Positions 9,404-18,162 of a stretch of 64,000 bases of DNA are shown here, piece by piece; position 1 is the stretch's first letter, and each line of letters begins with the position of its first letter. The position numbers were made by a program, and so were the translations under genes. The notes under the pieces were generated by a model. That model did not search any database. It was not told the DNA's origin and worked only from the letters and a program-made list of their open reading frames with translations. The DNA is taken from the NCBI GenBank assembly GCA_015709675.1, contig CP054182.1, positions 1,777,448 through 1,841,447 of the forward strand. Reading direction: 5' to 3'. This stretch comes from Ignavibacteriales bacterium (GTDB lineage Bacteria; Bacteroidota; Ignavibacteria; Ignavibacteriales; Ignavibacteriaceae).

Positions 9404-10486
9404 ATGAAACAAAAAGAAATCGCAGAGATTATACAGGAAACATTCGGTCTTCAGCCAGTGTTTGACGGAGAGCGGGTCCGCTGGTATGAGGATACCATAA
9501 AAGAGTATGAGGCGCTCCACTCGGGAGTGGGCATGCGCTTTATGCCTCAGATATATATACTCAAACTCAGCGGAGCTGATGCTCCTGATTTCCTGCACCG
9601 CATAACCACCAATAGCATTAAGGATCTTGCTGTTGGCCAGACCCGCAAGACAATCTTCACCACCGATAAGGGAAGAATACTTGACTCGGTATTGCTGCTC
9701 AGACAGGAAAATCATCTGCTGCTGTTCGGCGCGATGGCCAAAAAAGATATCGTTTCAGCATGGATATCAAGATATATCATTATGGATGATGTTCATATTG
9801 AAGATATGACGGATAAACTGAGTCTGCTTGAAATAAGCGGAGGACAGCTTTCTTCATTCGCCACACTGTTGCTTGGTGCAGGATTCAGCACGCATCAGCC
9901 GGATACGCTGCAAAAATATGATAATGTTTTTGAAGGGCTCTCGGTCATGTTCCGCAAAAGCAGGGATGGCAGGGAATCGGTGCTTCTGTTGTTTGATCAC
10001 GCGCTTCTGGCAGATATTCTTGCTCATCTTCAGGCAATTAAGGTATTATTTGATTTCTCCTTCATCGGCTATGATGCTGCTGAACTCTACCGGATTGAGC
10101 AGGGTATTCCTGAATCAGGCGAACTGTCGGATGATTTTAATCCGCATGAAGTAGGGCTCATTCATGAAGTAAGCTTTACCAAGGGGTGCTACATTGGCCA
10201 AGAGGTAATTGCCCGGCTTGACACCTATGACAAGGTTCAGAAATCTCTTACCGGTGTGGTAATGGAAAATTCAGTAGCTTTGACCACCCCCGCCACAGTA
10301 ATAGATGAAGATAATAAGGAAGTGGGTAAAATAACTTCTGTGGTTAAGGATCTAAAATCAGGTTATAAAGGTTTAGCGGTAATAAGGAAAGCATATCTTT
10401 CCGGAGATAAAGATCTCTTTATTCTGACAGACGGCAAGAAACACCCTGTCAGGATTCATGCATTACCATTCAGAAAGCTTGTTTAA
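9404..10486 (+). CDS. ygfZ: YgfZ/GcvT-domain folate-binding protein
   Basis: A 360-residue protein of the YgfZ/IBA57 family, tetrahydrofolate-binding proteins needed for maintenance or repair of certain iron-sulfur enzymes. The family signature 'KGCYIGQE' lies at residues 260-267 and contains the conserved cysteine. The N-terminal half has the aminomethyltransferase-like fold ('FLHRITTNSIKDLAVGQ', 'FTTDKGRILDSVLLL'), which marks YgfZ as opposed to true GcvT. It is followed directly by the adenosyltransferase gene, with its TAA sharing a base with the next ATG. Confidence 0.88.
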   Translation: MKQKEIAEIIQETFGLQPVFDGERVRWYEDTIKEYEALHSGVGMRFMPQIYILKLSGADAPDFLHRITTNSIKDLAVGQTRKTIFTTDKGRILDSVLLLRQENHLLLFGAMAKKDIVSAWISRYIIMDDVHIEDMTDKLSLLEISGGQLSSFATLLLGAGFSTHQPDTLQKYDNVFEGLSVMFRKSRDGRESVLLLFDHALLADILAHLQAIKVLFDFSFIGYDAAELYRIEQGIPESGELSDDFNPHEVGLIHEVSFTKGCYIGQEVIARLDTYDKVQKSLTGVVMENSVALTTPATVIDEDNKEVGKITSVVKDLKSGYKGLAVIRKAYLSGDKDLFILTDGKKHPVRIHALPFRKLV

Positions 10487-11034
10487 TGAAAATTTACACA
10501 AAAACAGGGGATAATGGCCAGACCGGCCTTTTTGGCGGAGGCAGGGTCAGCAAAAATTCAGAACGTATTGAAGCATACGGGACTGTGGATGAACTTAATT
10601 CTGTTCTTGGACTGATTCAGACCGAATCCAGTGACGAAAAATCAGGGGCTATAATCAGTTTTTTGCAGAATCAGCTTTTTAACGTCGGGTCTGATCTGGC
10701 AACTCCACTGGATTATCAGTCACCCCACTTTACGATTCCCAGAATCGGTGATAGCCAGATCGAGGAAGCGGAACGGATGATTGATGAACTTGAGCAGGAG
10801 CTTGAGCCGCTGAAGAATTTTATCCTTCCCGGGGGAGGTAAGGCTGCCGCATATGCTCACCTTGCGCGGACGGTCTGCCGAAGGGCTGAGAGGCGGATTG
10901 TTACCCTTTCTGAGCATGAAGATATCAACCGGAAAATCGTTATTTTTGTAAACAGGGTTTCAGATCTTTTGTTCGTTCTGGCCCGGTATCTCAACAAACT
11001 CGAAAAGAGAACTGATATTCCCTGGAAAAAATAA
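10486..11034 (+). CDS. PduO-type cob(I)alamin adenosyltransferase
   Basis: A 182-residue protein that would transfer the adenosyl group of ATP to cob(I)alamin to make coenzyme B12. The ATP-binding N-terminus is intact: 'KIYTKTGDNGQTGLFGGGRV' followed by 'RIEAYGTVDELNSVLG'. The 'FILPGGGKAAAYAHLARTVCRRAERR' region carries the conserved arginines of the active site. Length is typical for the PduO/MMAB family. It overlaps ygfZ by one base and is followed immediately by tmRNA. Confidence 0.92.
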   Translation: MKIYTKTGDNGQTGLFGGGRVSKNSERIEAYGTVDELNSVLGLIQTESSDEKSGAIISFLQNQLFNVGSDLATPLDYQSPHFTIPRIGDSQIEEAERMIDELEQELEPLKNFILPGGGKAAAYAHLARTVCRRAERRIVTLSEHEDINRKIVIFVNRVSDLLFVLARYLNKLEKRTDIPWKK

Positions 11035-11036
11035 AG

Positions 11037-11386
11037 GGGGGTGAAATTGGTTTCGACGGGGTTAATGAGGCTTAAAAACGCATACCGTGTTCTCCGTAGA
11101 CACGTTAAACGACGGGAAAAATGTAATTGACAACAATTACGCTTTAGCTGCCTAATTTAACTTAGGTGCCGTTCCCCCCACTTATGTCCGGCGGGGTGGG
11201 ATGGAGCGACGATTAGCCGGAATAGCGGATCCGAGCATCCTGGTAGGTGAAGCGAAATAAACACAGGAGATATTTGACGGAATCCTGTCTTTCGGAGCCC
11301 GGCAGATGTACTTAAAAGAGAGACTACGTATGTAGTGGGTTTAAGTGTCTTAATTTCGGACGCGGGTTCGACTCCCGCCACCTCCA
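11037..11386 (+). ncRNA. ssrA: Transfer-messenger RNA (tmRNA)
   Basis: One-piece tmRNA of about 350 bases. The acceptor stem pairs 'gggggtg' at the 5' end with 'cacctcc' at the 3' end, and the 5' part carries the conserved 'gaaattggtttcgacgggg' D-loop-like block. The T arm is 'cgcgggttcgactcccg' at 11361-11377. CCA is not encoded (the sequence after the discriminator A is 'caag'). The tag frame ends at TAA 11153-11155 in 'YALAA'. Reading back in frame, a GGG resume codon at 11114 would give GKNVIDNNYALAA. The resume codon is inferred, the tag ending is read directly. Confidence 0.95.
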
Positions 11387-11393
11387 CAAGTGT

Positions 11394-11425
11394 AAGGCCG
11401 GTATATATATGCCGGCCTTTTTTGT
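11394..11425 (+). terminator. Rho-independent terminator after tmRNA
   Basis: Stem 'aaggccgg' / 'ccggcctt' (with an extra 'tatatata'-containing loop) followed by 'ttttttgtttt', directly downstream of ssrA. Confidence 0.9.
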
Positions 11426-11460
11426 TTTGCTATTCAGTTAAAAATATATCCCCATCAAAT

Positions 11461-11730
11461 TTTGTACAGACAGATGACGATCTGTCTTTTCAATGTACAA
11501 TGTACAATTAACAATGTACGCATCCTCAGGAAGCTATATAATCCGTACAGACAAATGACAATCTGTTAATGAATTATGAAGTATCAATTATGAAGTATGA
11601 ATGTCATTTCCCAAACTTCGTACAGACAGATGACAATCTGTCTATTTAATGTACAATGTACAATTAACAATGTACGCCTCCACGGGAAGCCATATAATCT
11701 GTACAGCCAGATGACAACCTGTCTCTCGCC
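11461..11730. repeat. ~78-bp repeat carrying a hairpin and a heptamer array
   Basis: Four copies of a hairpin unit begin near 11468, 11547, 11624 and 11704. The best ones read 'agacagat', a 4-base loop (gacg or gaca), then 'atctgtct', a perfect 8-bp stem. Copies 1 and 3 are each followed by the heptamer run 'aatgtac aatgtac aattaac aatgtac', then by 'gcctcc/gcatcc...ggaagc.atataatc'. Copies 2 and 4 lack the heptamer run directly after the hairpin. No coding potential is evident; the reading frame spanning it is repeat sequence. Confidence 0.75.
11569..11606. repeat. Heptamer repeat (reverse orientation TTCAYAA type)
   Basis: 'gaattatgaagtatcaatta' and 'tgaagtatgaatg' follow the same 7-base rhythm as the arrays at 4383 and 30290, but on the other strand. 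It sits inside the 11.46-11.73 kb repeat island. Confidence 0.5.
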
Positions 11731-11860
11731 GAAAAGTTATTTGCCGTACCTCTGGTGCTGGTCAACCAATATTCCATTTTGCACTTCACGGCAAAGCGAA
11801 AGGTTTACCGGCCTTTATTCTTCTTTGTAACACTCATGATTCTTCCGATGCGCCAGTCTT

Positions 11861-11895
11861 GAATTCACAATTCACCATTCACAATTCACCATTCT
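11861..11895. repeat. Heptamer repeat (TTCACAA/TTCACCA)
   Basis: Five units of 7 bases: 'aattcac', 'aattcac', 'cattcac', 'aattcac', 'cattcta', ending at the stop codon of the - strand transporter gene. Confidence 0.6.
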
Positions 11896-13249
11896 AAAGA
11901 TGCGTATCATCCAGTTCAATGTGTCTTGTCTCGGGGATAAAGAAATACCCGACGATAAATGAAATAGCGGCAATCGCAATTGGATACCAGAGTCCGGCAA
12001 GATGGTTGCCGGTTGTTTCAATCATCGTAAGCCCGATGATGGGTACCAGTCCGCCGATAACACCGTTGCCAATGTGATAGGGGAGTGACATGGATGTATA
12101 TCTGATTTTAGTCGGGAAAAGTTCCACCAGGAATGCCGCAATAGGGCCATAGACCATGGTAACATAGATTACCTGAATAAACACCAGAAAGGCCAGCATC
12201 CAGGGGTTATAATCCGGTCCCGGCTGGAAGTGCTCCATGATGGTATATATAGGTATATAGGTAAGTGCGGCTGCAAGCATACCTCCAAGGATAATCGGCT
12301 TTCTGCCAACCCGGTCTGAAAGCCAGCCGGTAACAATGAACAGAGGCGAGGCCAGCAGAAGCGCTCCCCCGACTATCATGTTGGAATCCACAAGCGGTAC
12401 GTTAAAGATTTTCTGCAGATAGAAAAGCGCGTAAAACTGTCCGGTATACCAGACAACTCCCTGCCCCATAGTAGCACCGAACAGAGCAAGCATCACCATC
12501 CGCAGATTTTCCTTATTTGCGAAACTTTCCTTAAGAGGATTTTTGGAGATCTTTCCCTCTTTCTTCAGTTTGTTAAAAAGGGGAGACTCCTTTAGTGAGA
12601 CACGTATATACAGCGAAACGGCCACAAGAAGGATGGAAATCAGAAATGGAATTCTCCAGCCGTATTCCGCGAAGGCTTCTTCACCGGTTATCTGCCGTGT
12701 AACCAGAATAACGCCGAGTGACATAAATAGCCCTGCTGTGGCGGTTATCTGAATAAAACTTGTGTAATAGCCGCGTTTTCCTGTCGGTGCATGTTCAGCG
12801 ATATAGGTTGCCGCACCGCCATACTCCCCGCCGAGAGCAAGGCCCTGCAGTATTCTGAGAACGATAAGAATAATGCCTGCTGCCGGCCCTATGGTCTCAC
12901 TCGTGGGTAAAACTCCCACAGCAAATGTACATAAACCCATGAGACTCATGGTGATAAGAAAGGTATATTTCCTGCCGATGAGGTCTCCGATTCTTCCGAA
13001 GAAGAGAGCCCCGAATGGGCGCACGATAAAACCGACAGCAAAAGCAGCCAGCCATGCAATGATATCCCCTAAGGCAGTGCCGGTCTGATAAAACTTGCCT
13101 GCTAATACGGTTGCCAGGCTGCCGAATATATAAAAGTCATACCACTCAATCATCGTCCCGACTGATGAGGCGGTTATTACTTTGGTGAGGGATTCAGGTT
13201 TTTCGAATTCATAGAATTCATTCTGGCTGGTACCAAGATTCTGATCCAT
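11894..13249 (-). CDS. MFS transporter, metabolite:H+ symporter (MHS/ProP-like) family
   Basis: About 451 residues with twelve membrane segments. The opening 'TMIEWYDFYIFGSLATVL' and 'VRPFGALFFGRIGDLIGRKY' are signatures of the MHS family (ProP, KgtP, ShiA relatives), proton symporters for organic acids or osmolytes. The second-half repeat 'GWLSDRVGRKPII' is also present. I start at the ATG at 13249, which has 'aggag' ten bases upstream; an in-frame TTG at 13279 would add ten residues but has no ribosome site. Substrate cannot be told from sequence. It is adjacent to, but separated by about 120 bases from, a sensor kinase on the same strand. Confidence 0.85.
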   Translation of the reverse strand: MDQNLGTSQNEFYEFEKPESLTKVITASSVGTMIEWYDFYIFGSLATVLAGKFYQTGTALGDIIAWLAAFAVGFIVRPFGALFFGRIGDLIGRKYTFLITMSLMGLCTFAVGVLPTSETIGPAAGIILIVLRILQGLALGGEYGGAATYIAEHAPTGKRGYYTSFIQITATAGLFMSLGVILVTRQITGEEAFAEYGWRIPFLISILLVAVSLYIRVSLKESPLFNKLKKEGKISKNPLKESFANKENLRMVMLALFGATMGQGVVWYTGQFYALFYLQKIFNVPLVDSNMIVGGALLLASPLFIVTGWLSDRVGRKPIILGGMLAAALTYIPIYTIMEHFQPGPDYNPWMLAFLVFIQVIYVTMVYGPIAAFLVELFPTKIRYTSMSLPYHIGNGVIGGLVPIIGLTMIETTGNHLAGLWYPIAIAAISFIVGYFFIPETRHIELDDTHL

Positions 13250-13366
13250 CCGTGTGAGTCTCCTGTATGGTTGAAGCAAAAAAAGAATCTGCGAAAGTTA
13301 CATACGCGGAGAGTGGAATTACAAAAGGAAAATTTTCCTTACAGAGAGCTGTTTGAGGCGGAGTGC

Positions 13367-15658
13367 TTAAATGGCCGGTAAAGTAATAGTGAAACTTGAA
13401 CCCTCACCCTCAACACTCTCACCGGAAATCTCGCCGCCGAGTTTGTGAATCAGTTCTTTGGTAAGCTGAAAACCAAGACCTGTGCCTTTTTCTCTGTTTG
13501 TGCCTTCAGTAGAATGTGAATCAAGGGTGTCAAACATCATTTTAAGCCGTTCAGGTTCAATACCAACGCCTGTATCCTTAACCGTTATTAAGGCCTTCTG
13601 ATTATCTTCAGAGAGAGTTGCAATAATGCTGATGGTTCCCCCTGGTTCGGTGAATTTAATGGCGTTGGTAAGAAGATTCAGGAGAATATTAGAAAGCATC
13701 TGTCTGTCCGTGTAGAGACGGATAGTACCGGTTACCGAAGAAGAAATTTTGATATTTTTACTTACGGCCTGAATAGCAGCCAGTTCCTTTACTGATCCTA
13801 TTACATCGGCTGCAAGGATATTTTCAGGATTGATGGTGATCCGGTTTGTCTGTACGCGTGACCAGGTAAGAAGATTTTTTGTAAGCTCGAGCAGATTTTT
13901 TGAAGCTCTGCTGATATCAGAAGCAAAGTTCTTTATCTCCTGTCTGCTGAGTTTGTCTATATCGCTGACCAGGATATCTGAATTACCCAGAAGCGCCTGG
14001 AACGGGCTGGTGAGGTCATGCGAAATGATGGAAAAGAGTTTATCTTTTGTTCTGTTTGTCTCTGCAAGAGCGCTGTTCTGATGGGCAAGTTCCTCATTAA
14101 GCCGCTTCAGTTCTTCCCGCTGATTGCGGACGGCTTCATCGGCCTTCTGATTCTTCTTGTATAAAATATATATCCAGATAAATGATCCCAGAACCAGCAG
14201 AACAATGGTAATCAGAAAATTTCTGATAAGATTGGCATTGCGCAGGTTGGCTTCGGCAACTTCTTTTTCGGTTTTAAGCAGCAGATTTTCCTTTTCAATG
14301 GACTGAATTTCATACTGAATCTGCCAGTTAACCATTGAGTAATTAAGCCGTTCCACGGACTGGCTGTCCCTCAGCGCGGTATATGCAGCAAGCGCCCGGT
14401 ATGCATTGGTATAATCCCCCGTCTTGCTGTAAATTTCAGAATACAGGTAATTCAGGTCGGTTCTGAGCTGCAGTGTATTATTACTGCCGGCGTTTTTTTC
14501 AGCCAGCTTCACATAGCGGAGTGCTTCAGTGAAATCAGCCATTTCCATATGCAGCTTTGCCAGGTTGTGATACGATGCTGACATGGAAAATTTATCATCA
14601 ATGATATCTGCGGTATCAAGCGCGGCATGAAAAAACTTTTCCGCCTGTTGAAGATTGCCAAGTCCCTGATGTGCTCTGCCTACATAATTAAGCGAATTCG
14701 CAACCGAATTGTGTTCCTTAAATGAATTATAGAGATACACCGCGTGAGAAGCGTAAACCAGGGCGCTGTCATAATTTCTTATGCTCAGGTAATAATCCGC
14801 AAGATTAAAGTTGGAATAGGCTTCGCCAAATATATATGATTCCCTTTTTGAGTCCTCCAGAGCGCGCATGAAGTGTTCCTGCGCTTTTGGGAAATTGCTG
14901 AGTTTAAGGAAAATCAGGCCGATATTATTGGTTGTGATGATCATGCCGCGGGTATCATTAACCATTTTACGGAGCTCATAGGATTCTGAGTAAGCTTCAA
15001 ATGCCTTTTCAAATATTCCCATTCTCCAGTAAACCACGCCTATATTATTCAGCGCCATTGCCATGCTGCGTTTAAGACCGAGTTTCTTACGGATTTCATA
15101 AGCATCACGGAAAAGCTGCAGAGCAGGAAGATTATCACCCCTTCTCCAGTAAATAAGCCCTATGCTTGCAAGTTCAATGGATGCTCCTCTTTCCTCGCCA
15201 AACCGCATAAGAATGCCGTATGACTCCTGATGCAGGCGGATTGCTTCCTCAATTCTTCCTTCTTTTTCTATCAGGTCAGCCAGACTGCTGATAACATACG
15301 CATAGGTCACGGAATCCTTTCCGCTTTTTGCGTCAGCCATGGCAATATTAAGCGTTCTGGTGCTCTCACTGTATTTTTGCTCGTTGAAGTAACACAGAGC
15401 CAGTTCAAGCCCGGCTTTTGCCTTTCCGGAGAAATTGCCGGATGAGGTGAAAATTGCCAGCGCCTCACGGGCATACGAATACGATAGTGAGAGATCTTTT
15501 GTGCGGATTTCTGAAGAGAGGATGAGGAGGGTATTGGCTTTTTTCTCCCCTGACTGCTTCTCTGCCTCCTGTCGCAGACTGTCAATAGACGGAGAATCCT
15601 GCCCCAAAACCAGTGAGGAACAAAGCAGAATAAGAAATAAATATGTTAATCTAATCAC
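13367..15658 (-). CDS. TPR-containing membrane sensor histidine kinase
   Basis: A 763-residue protein: signal peptide ('FLILLCSSLVLGQ'), about ten TPR repeats between residues 25 and 430 forming a periplasmic sensor, one membrane segment near 480-500 ('FLITIVLLVLGSFIWIYIL'), a coiled coil, then the kinase core. The phosphorylated His is residue 547 in 'SIISHDLTSPFQ'. The ATPase domain shows the N box 'LLTNAIKF', G1 'DTGVGIEP' and G2 'GTGLGFQL'. This layout is common in Bacteroidota. No response regulator gene is adjacent, so its partner is elsewhere. Confidence 0.9.
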   Translation of the reverse strand: MIRLTYLFLILLCSSLVLGQDSPSIDSLRQEAEKQSGEKKANTLLILSSEIRTKDLSLSYSYAREALAIFTSSGNFSGKAKAGLELALCYFNEQKYSESTRTLNIAMADAKSGKDSVTYAYVISSLADLIEKEGRIEEAIRLHQESYGILMRFGEERGASIELASIGLIYWRRGDNLPALQLFRDAYEIRKKLGLKRSMAMALNNIGVVYWRMGIFEKAFEAYSESYELRKMVNDTRGMIITTNNIGLIFLKLSNFPKAQEHFMRALEDSKRESYIFGEAYSNFNLADYYLSIRNYDSALVYASHAVYLYNSFKEHNSVANSLNYVGRAHQGLGNLQQAEKFFHAALDTADIIDDKFSMSASYHNLAKLHMEMADFTEALRYVKLAEKNAGSNNTLQLRTDLNYLYSEIYSKTGDYTNAYRALAAYTALRDSQSVERLNYSMVNWQIQYEIQSIEKENLLLKTEKEVAEANLRNANLIRNFLITIVLLVLGSFIWIYILYKKNQKADEAVRNQREELKRLNEELAHQNSALAETNRTKDKLFSIISHDLTSPFQALLGNSDILVSDIDKLSRQEIKNFASDISRASKNLLELTKNLLTWSRVQTNRITINPENILAADVIGSVKELAAIQAVSKNIKISSSVTGTIRLYTDRQMLSNILLNLLTNAIKFTEPGGTISIIATLSEDNQKALITVKDTGVGIEPERLKMMFDTLDSHSTEGTNREKGTGLGFQLTKELIHKLGGEISGESVEGEGSSFTITLPAI

Positions 15659-15975
15659 AAAGAATCGGGAACCCTGTCAGAATTCGGTAATTATTTACTA
15701 TAACTTACAATAACAAATTGTAGATTCAAAAGGAAAAACTTTCTGAAACCTGCTGCTAACAGCCTATGGAATAACCTTTATTACACTCTGATAATTCCGG
15801 AAAGAAGGTGCAAAATATCTCTCCCCGGGAGAAATTAAACTTTGAGAATTTTTTCGAAAAGGTGCAGATTCTCATGAATTCTTTATGAAAACATCAGGAT
15901 TTGGGCTCAAAATTACTAAAAAAACCAAATATTTTTATTGAAATCCTACTACTATTGAAGTAAATTACACAGTCT
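15659..15975. other. Divergent intergenic region between the kinase and dapF
   Basis: 317 bases between divergent genes. AT-rich, with no repeat, hairpin or small gene that I can support. It must hold promoters for both sides; 'tactattg' about 20 bases before the dapF ATG is a loose match to a Bacteroidota -7 element, too weak to call. Confidence 0.4.
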
Positions 15976-16848
15976 ATGAAAAATTATTCTTTTAACAAAA
16001 TGAACGGAGCCGGGAACGACTTCCTCATTTTTGATAAGAGACTAAATCCAGGACTGGCATTTACGCAGAAGAGTATCGCGTCTCTGTGTGACCGGCGCAA
16101 AGGAATCGGGGCAGATGGGCTTATGATCTATGAGCCCTCTGAAGACGGCACATTCGGGCTGGAGTTTTTTAACTCTGACGGCCTGCGCGGAAGCCTCTGC
16201 GGCAATGGTGCCCGGTGCGCTTTGGAGTTTCACCGGCAGTATTATTGGAAACAGGATGACCCTGTCCGGTTCCGTTTTAACGGAAAAGAATACAGCGGTA
16301 AGATAATTCGGGAGGGGCTTATCCGGTTTCACCTTGCACCACCTGAAAAAGTAAAGCTTGGTTTTAAGGTAAAAGCAGGGGGGCAGATGATTACGGCAAA
16401 TTATGCTGACACCGGTTCGCCGCATGTTGTTGTTGAAACTGAGCAGATTCTGCGGAATCCGGCGAGACCTTCAGACGGAGCGTTCGCTTATCCTGATGAA
16501 CTCGATGTGGTTCTACTCGGACGTGAAATACGTCATCTGAAAGAGTTCAGTCCGGGGGGTGTTAATGTGAATTTCATCAGTTACCGTAACGGGCTGATAT
16601 ATATACGTACATTTGAACGGGGAGTGGAAGATGAAACGCTTGCCTGCGGTACCGGTTCAGTGGCATCGGCGCTGGTGGTTCATCTTTTGCACGGGGCCGC
16701 TTCACCTCTTACTCTGAGAACCAGGGGCGGTGACAGTCTTGAAGCGGGTTTTGAAAAATCTGAAAACGGCAGTTTTCACGCAGTATATCTGCAGGGCCCG
16801 GCTGAGGTAAATTTTACCGGCCTGGTCAGCGAAAAGTTTTTTATATAA
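15976..16848 (+). CDS. dapF: Diaminopimelate epimerase
   Basis: Converts LL- to meso-diaminopimelate for lysine and peptidoglycan synthesis, in the cytoplasm. The two catalytic cysteines are in the expected contexts: Cys75 in 'SLCGNGARC' and Cys224 in 'TLACGTGSVAS'. The start 'FNKMNGAGNDFLIFD' is the family N-terminus. At 290 residues it is slightly longer than the roughly 275 of many homologues. A small unknown gene follows 14 bases downstream. Confidence 0.95.
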   Translation: MKNYSFNKMNGAGNDFLIFDKRLNPGLAFTQKSIASLCDRRKGIGADGLMIYEPSEDGTFGLEFFNSDGLRGSLCGNGARCALEFHRQYYWKQDDPVRFRFNGKEYSGKIIREGLIRFHLAPPEKVKLGFKVKAGGQMITANYADTGSPHVVVETEQILRNPARPSDGAFAYPDELDVVLLGREIRHLKEFSPGGVNVNFISYRNGLIYIRTFERGVEDETLACGTGSVASALVVHLLHGAASPLTLRTRGGDSLEAGFEKSENGSFHAVYLQGPAEVNFTGLVSEKFFI

Positions 16849-16862
16849 TATCTGAGGAAACA

Positions 16863-17159
16863 ATGGCAAAGGTGCTTTTTACAGTCGAATATGAAATCAG
16901 CGCGGAGAACAGGGAGTCCTACCTCTCCTCGATCAGGGAACTGAAAACTCTGATGAAGGCAGAAGGTCTCGAAAGTTATTCCGTTTACGAAGTTCGCGGA
17001 AAAGCAAACAATTTTCAGGAGCAGTTCGTTTTTACCTCGGAAGAGTCATACGACAATTATGATGACGCCGATGATGACCGGATTAATATCCTCCTTTCAA
17101 AAATTGAACAGCTCAAAAAACAGGGTACCACCCGTTATAATACAACCGTAGAGATCTGA
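16863..17159 (+). CDS. Small unknown protein, possible ferredoxin-like (ABM-type) fold
   Basis: A 98-residue cytoplasmic protein with alternating strand-helix pattern: 'KVLFTVEYEIS', a helix 'SYLSSIRELKTLMKAEG', 'SYSVYEVRGKANNFQEQFVF', an acidic stretch 'DNYDDADDD' and a closing helix and strand. This beta-alpha-beta-beta order recalls antibiotic-biosynthesis-monooxygenase-like dimers, but I do not recognise a named family. It follows dapF after 14 bases with 'gaggaaaca' before the ATG, and a strong terminator comes after it, so the two form an operon. Confidence 0.65.
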   Translation: MAKVLFTVEYEISAENRESYLSSIRELKTLMKAEGLESYSVYEVRGKANNFQEQFVFTSEESYDNYDDADDDRINILLSKIEQLKKQGTTRYNTTVEI

Positions 17160-17179
17160 TTTCTCTTCAAATAATTGAG

Positions 17180-17228
17180 GACCGGTTGTTTTCGCTTAAT
17201 CGCGGCTGAAAACACCGGTCTTTTTTAT
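17180..17228 (+). terminator. Rho-independent terminator after the dapF operon
   Basis: Stem 'gaccggt.gttttc' pairing with 'gaaaac.accggtc' around a 14-base loop, followed by 'ttttttattt'. Confidence 0.85.
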
Positions 17229-17270
17229 TTGCGTGAAATCAGCACCAAGTCCATCCAGTGAATCTGCTGC

Positions 17271-18149
17271 ATGAATAAAACCCTTCATAGAATTTATATA
17301 GCATCTTTTTTTGTTGCGGGAATTGCCTCACTCATCCTGCTTATTTGGTATGGTTATGATTATTACCGGCTTCCCCTCACTGAACGCCCGTTTTCTCCTG
17401 ATCACTCATCGCTTAAGCCGAGCGGCGTAGTGGGGCATGGACTGGGGATAATCGGAACTCTTATGATGGCACTCGGAGTATCAACGTATATGATCAGGAA
17501 AAGGGTTCGCTATTTCTATTCCTGGGGTTATCTGAAGCACTGGTTGGAGTTTCATATTTTTCTTTGTACCGTGGGCCCCATTTTTGTACTTTTTCATACC
17601 GCATTTAAATTCGGAGGTATCGTTGCCGTCAGTTTCTGGAGCATGACCGCCGTGGTGCTGAGCGGCTTTGCCGGAAGATATATATACGTGCAGATTCCGC
17701 GCTCAATCAGAGGAAATGAACTCTCGCTCGGAGAGATTGATGAGTACCGCCGCAAACTTGATGCCGATATTGAATCTACGCTATCAGGAAGCAATAATCT
17801 CGCATCCCGGCTGAAACTTCTTTTTGAAGGCGGCAGGGAAGGTTCCGCCGGTATCTGGTCAAGTCTTCTTCAGCCGGTAAAAGATTATTTTTTTATGAAG
17901 CGTCAGCTGAAGGAGTTAAAAGCGGAATTGCAGCATGTTACAGGTATCTCTCCTGCGGGAGGAAAAGAGCTCATCAGAACGGTAAAGCAGCGGTTTCAGC
18001 TTGAAAGAAGAAATCTTATCCTTAAACAGATGCAGCGGCTTTTCAGATACTGGCATATTTTTCATCTTCCGTTCGCGATTACGATGTTCGTTATTATGGT
18101 TATCCATGTGGCTGTTACCATCGCATTCGGATATAAATGGATTTTTTAA
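17271..18149 (+). CDS. Di-haem cytochrome b-like membrane protein
   Basis: A 292-residue protein with about five membrane segments (near residues 8-28, 52-74, 88-112, 115-138 and 264-288) and a soluble, charged loop of some 120 residues in between. Histidines inside segments are placed at 95 and 109 and again at 265 and 279. Each pair is 14 apart, the spacing used by cytochrome b proteins to bind two stacked b-haems between two helices. His56 is a further intramembrane candidate. I infer a quinone-linked electron carrier in the inner membrane. It opens a run of electron-transfer genes with overlapping or near-zero spacing. Not a standard NarI or bc1 subunit. Confidence 0.7.
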   Translation: MNKTLHRIYIASFFVAGIASLILLIWYGYDYYRLPLTERPFSPDHSSLKPSGVVGHGLGIIGTLMMALGVSTYMIRKRVRYFYSWGYLKHWLEFHIFLCTVGPIFVLFHTAFKFGGIVAVSFWSMTAVVLSGFAGRYIYVQIPRSIRGNELSLGEIDEYRRKLDADIESTLSGSNNLASRLKLLFEGGREGSAGIWSSLLQPVKDYFFMKRQLKELKAELQHVTGISPAGGKELIRTVKQRFQLERRNLILKQMQRLFRYWHIFHLPFAITMFVIMVIHVAVTIAFGYKWIF

Positions 18150-18162
18150 GAAAGGAAACACC

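Noticed and set aside
11157-11387. 76-residue frame on the - strand
   Set aside because: Lies inside the tmRNA gene, whose structure explains the sequence.
11597-11830. 77-residue frame on the + strand
   Set aside because: Made of the hairpin and heptamer repeats; no signal or domain.
18001-18162. Upstream extension of the TPR gene
   Set aside because: The frame is open, but it overlaps the cytochrome b C-terminus; the ATG at 18163 has a ribosome binding site and begins a membrane anchor.
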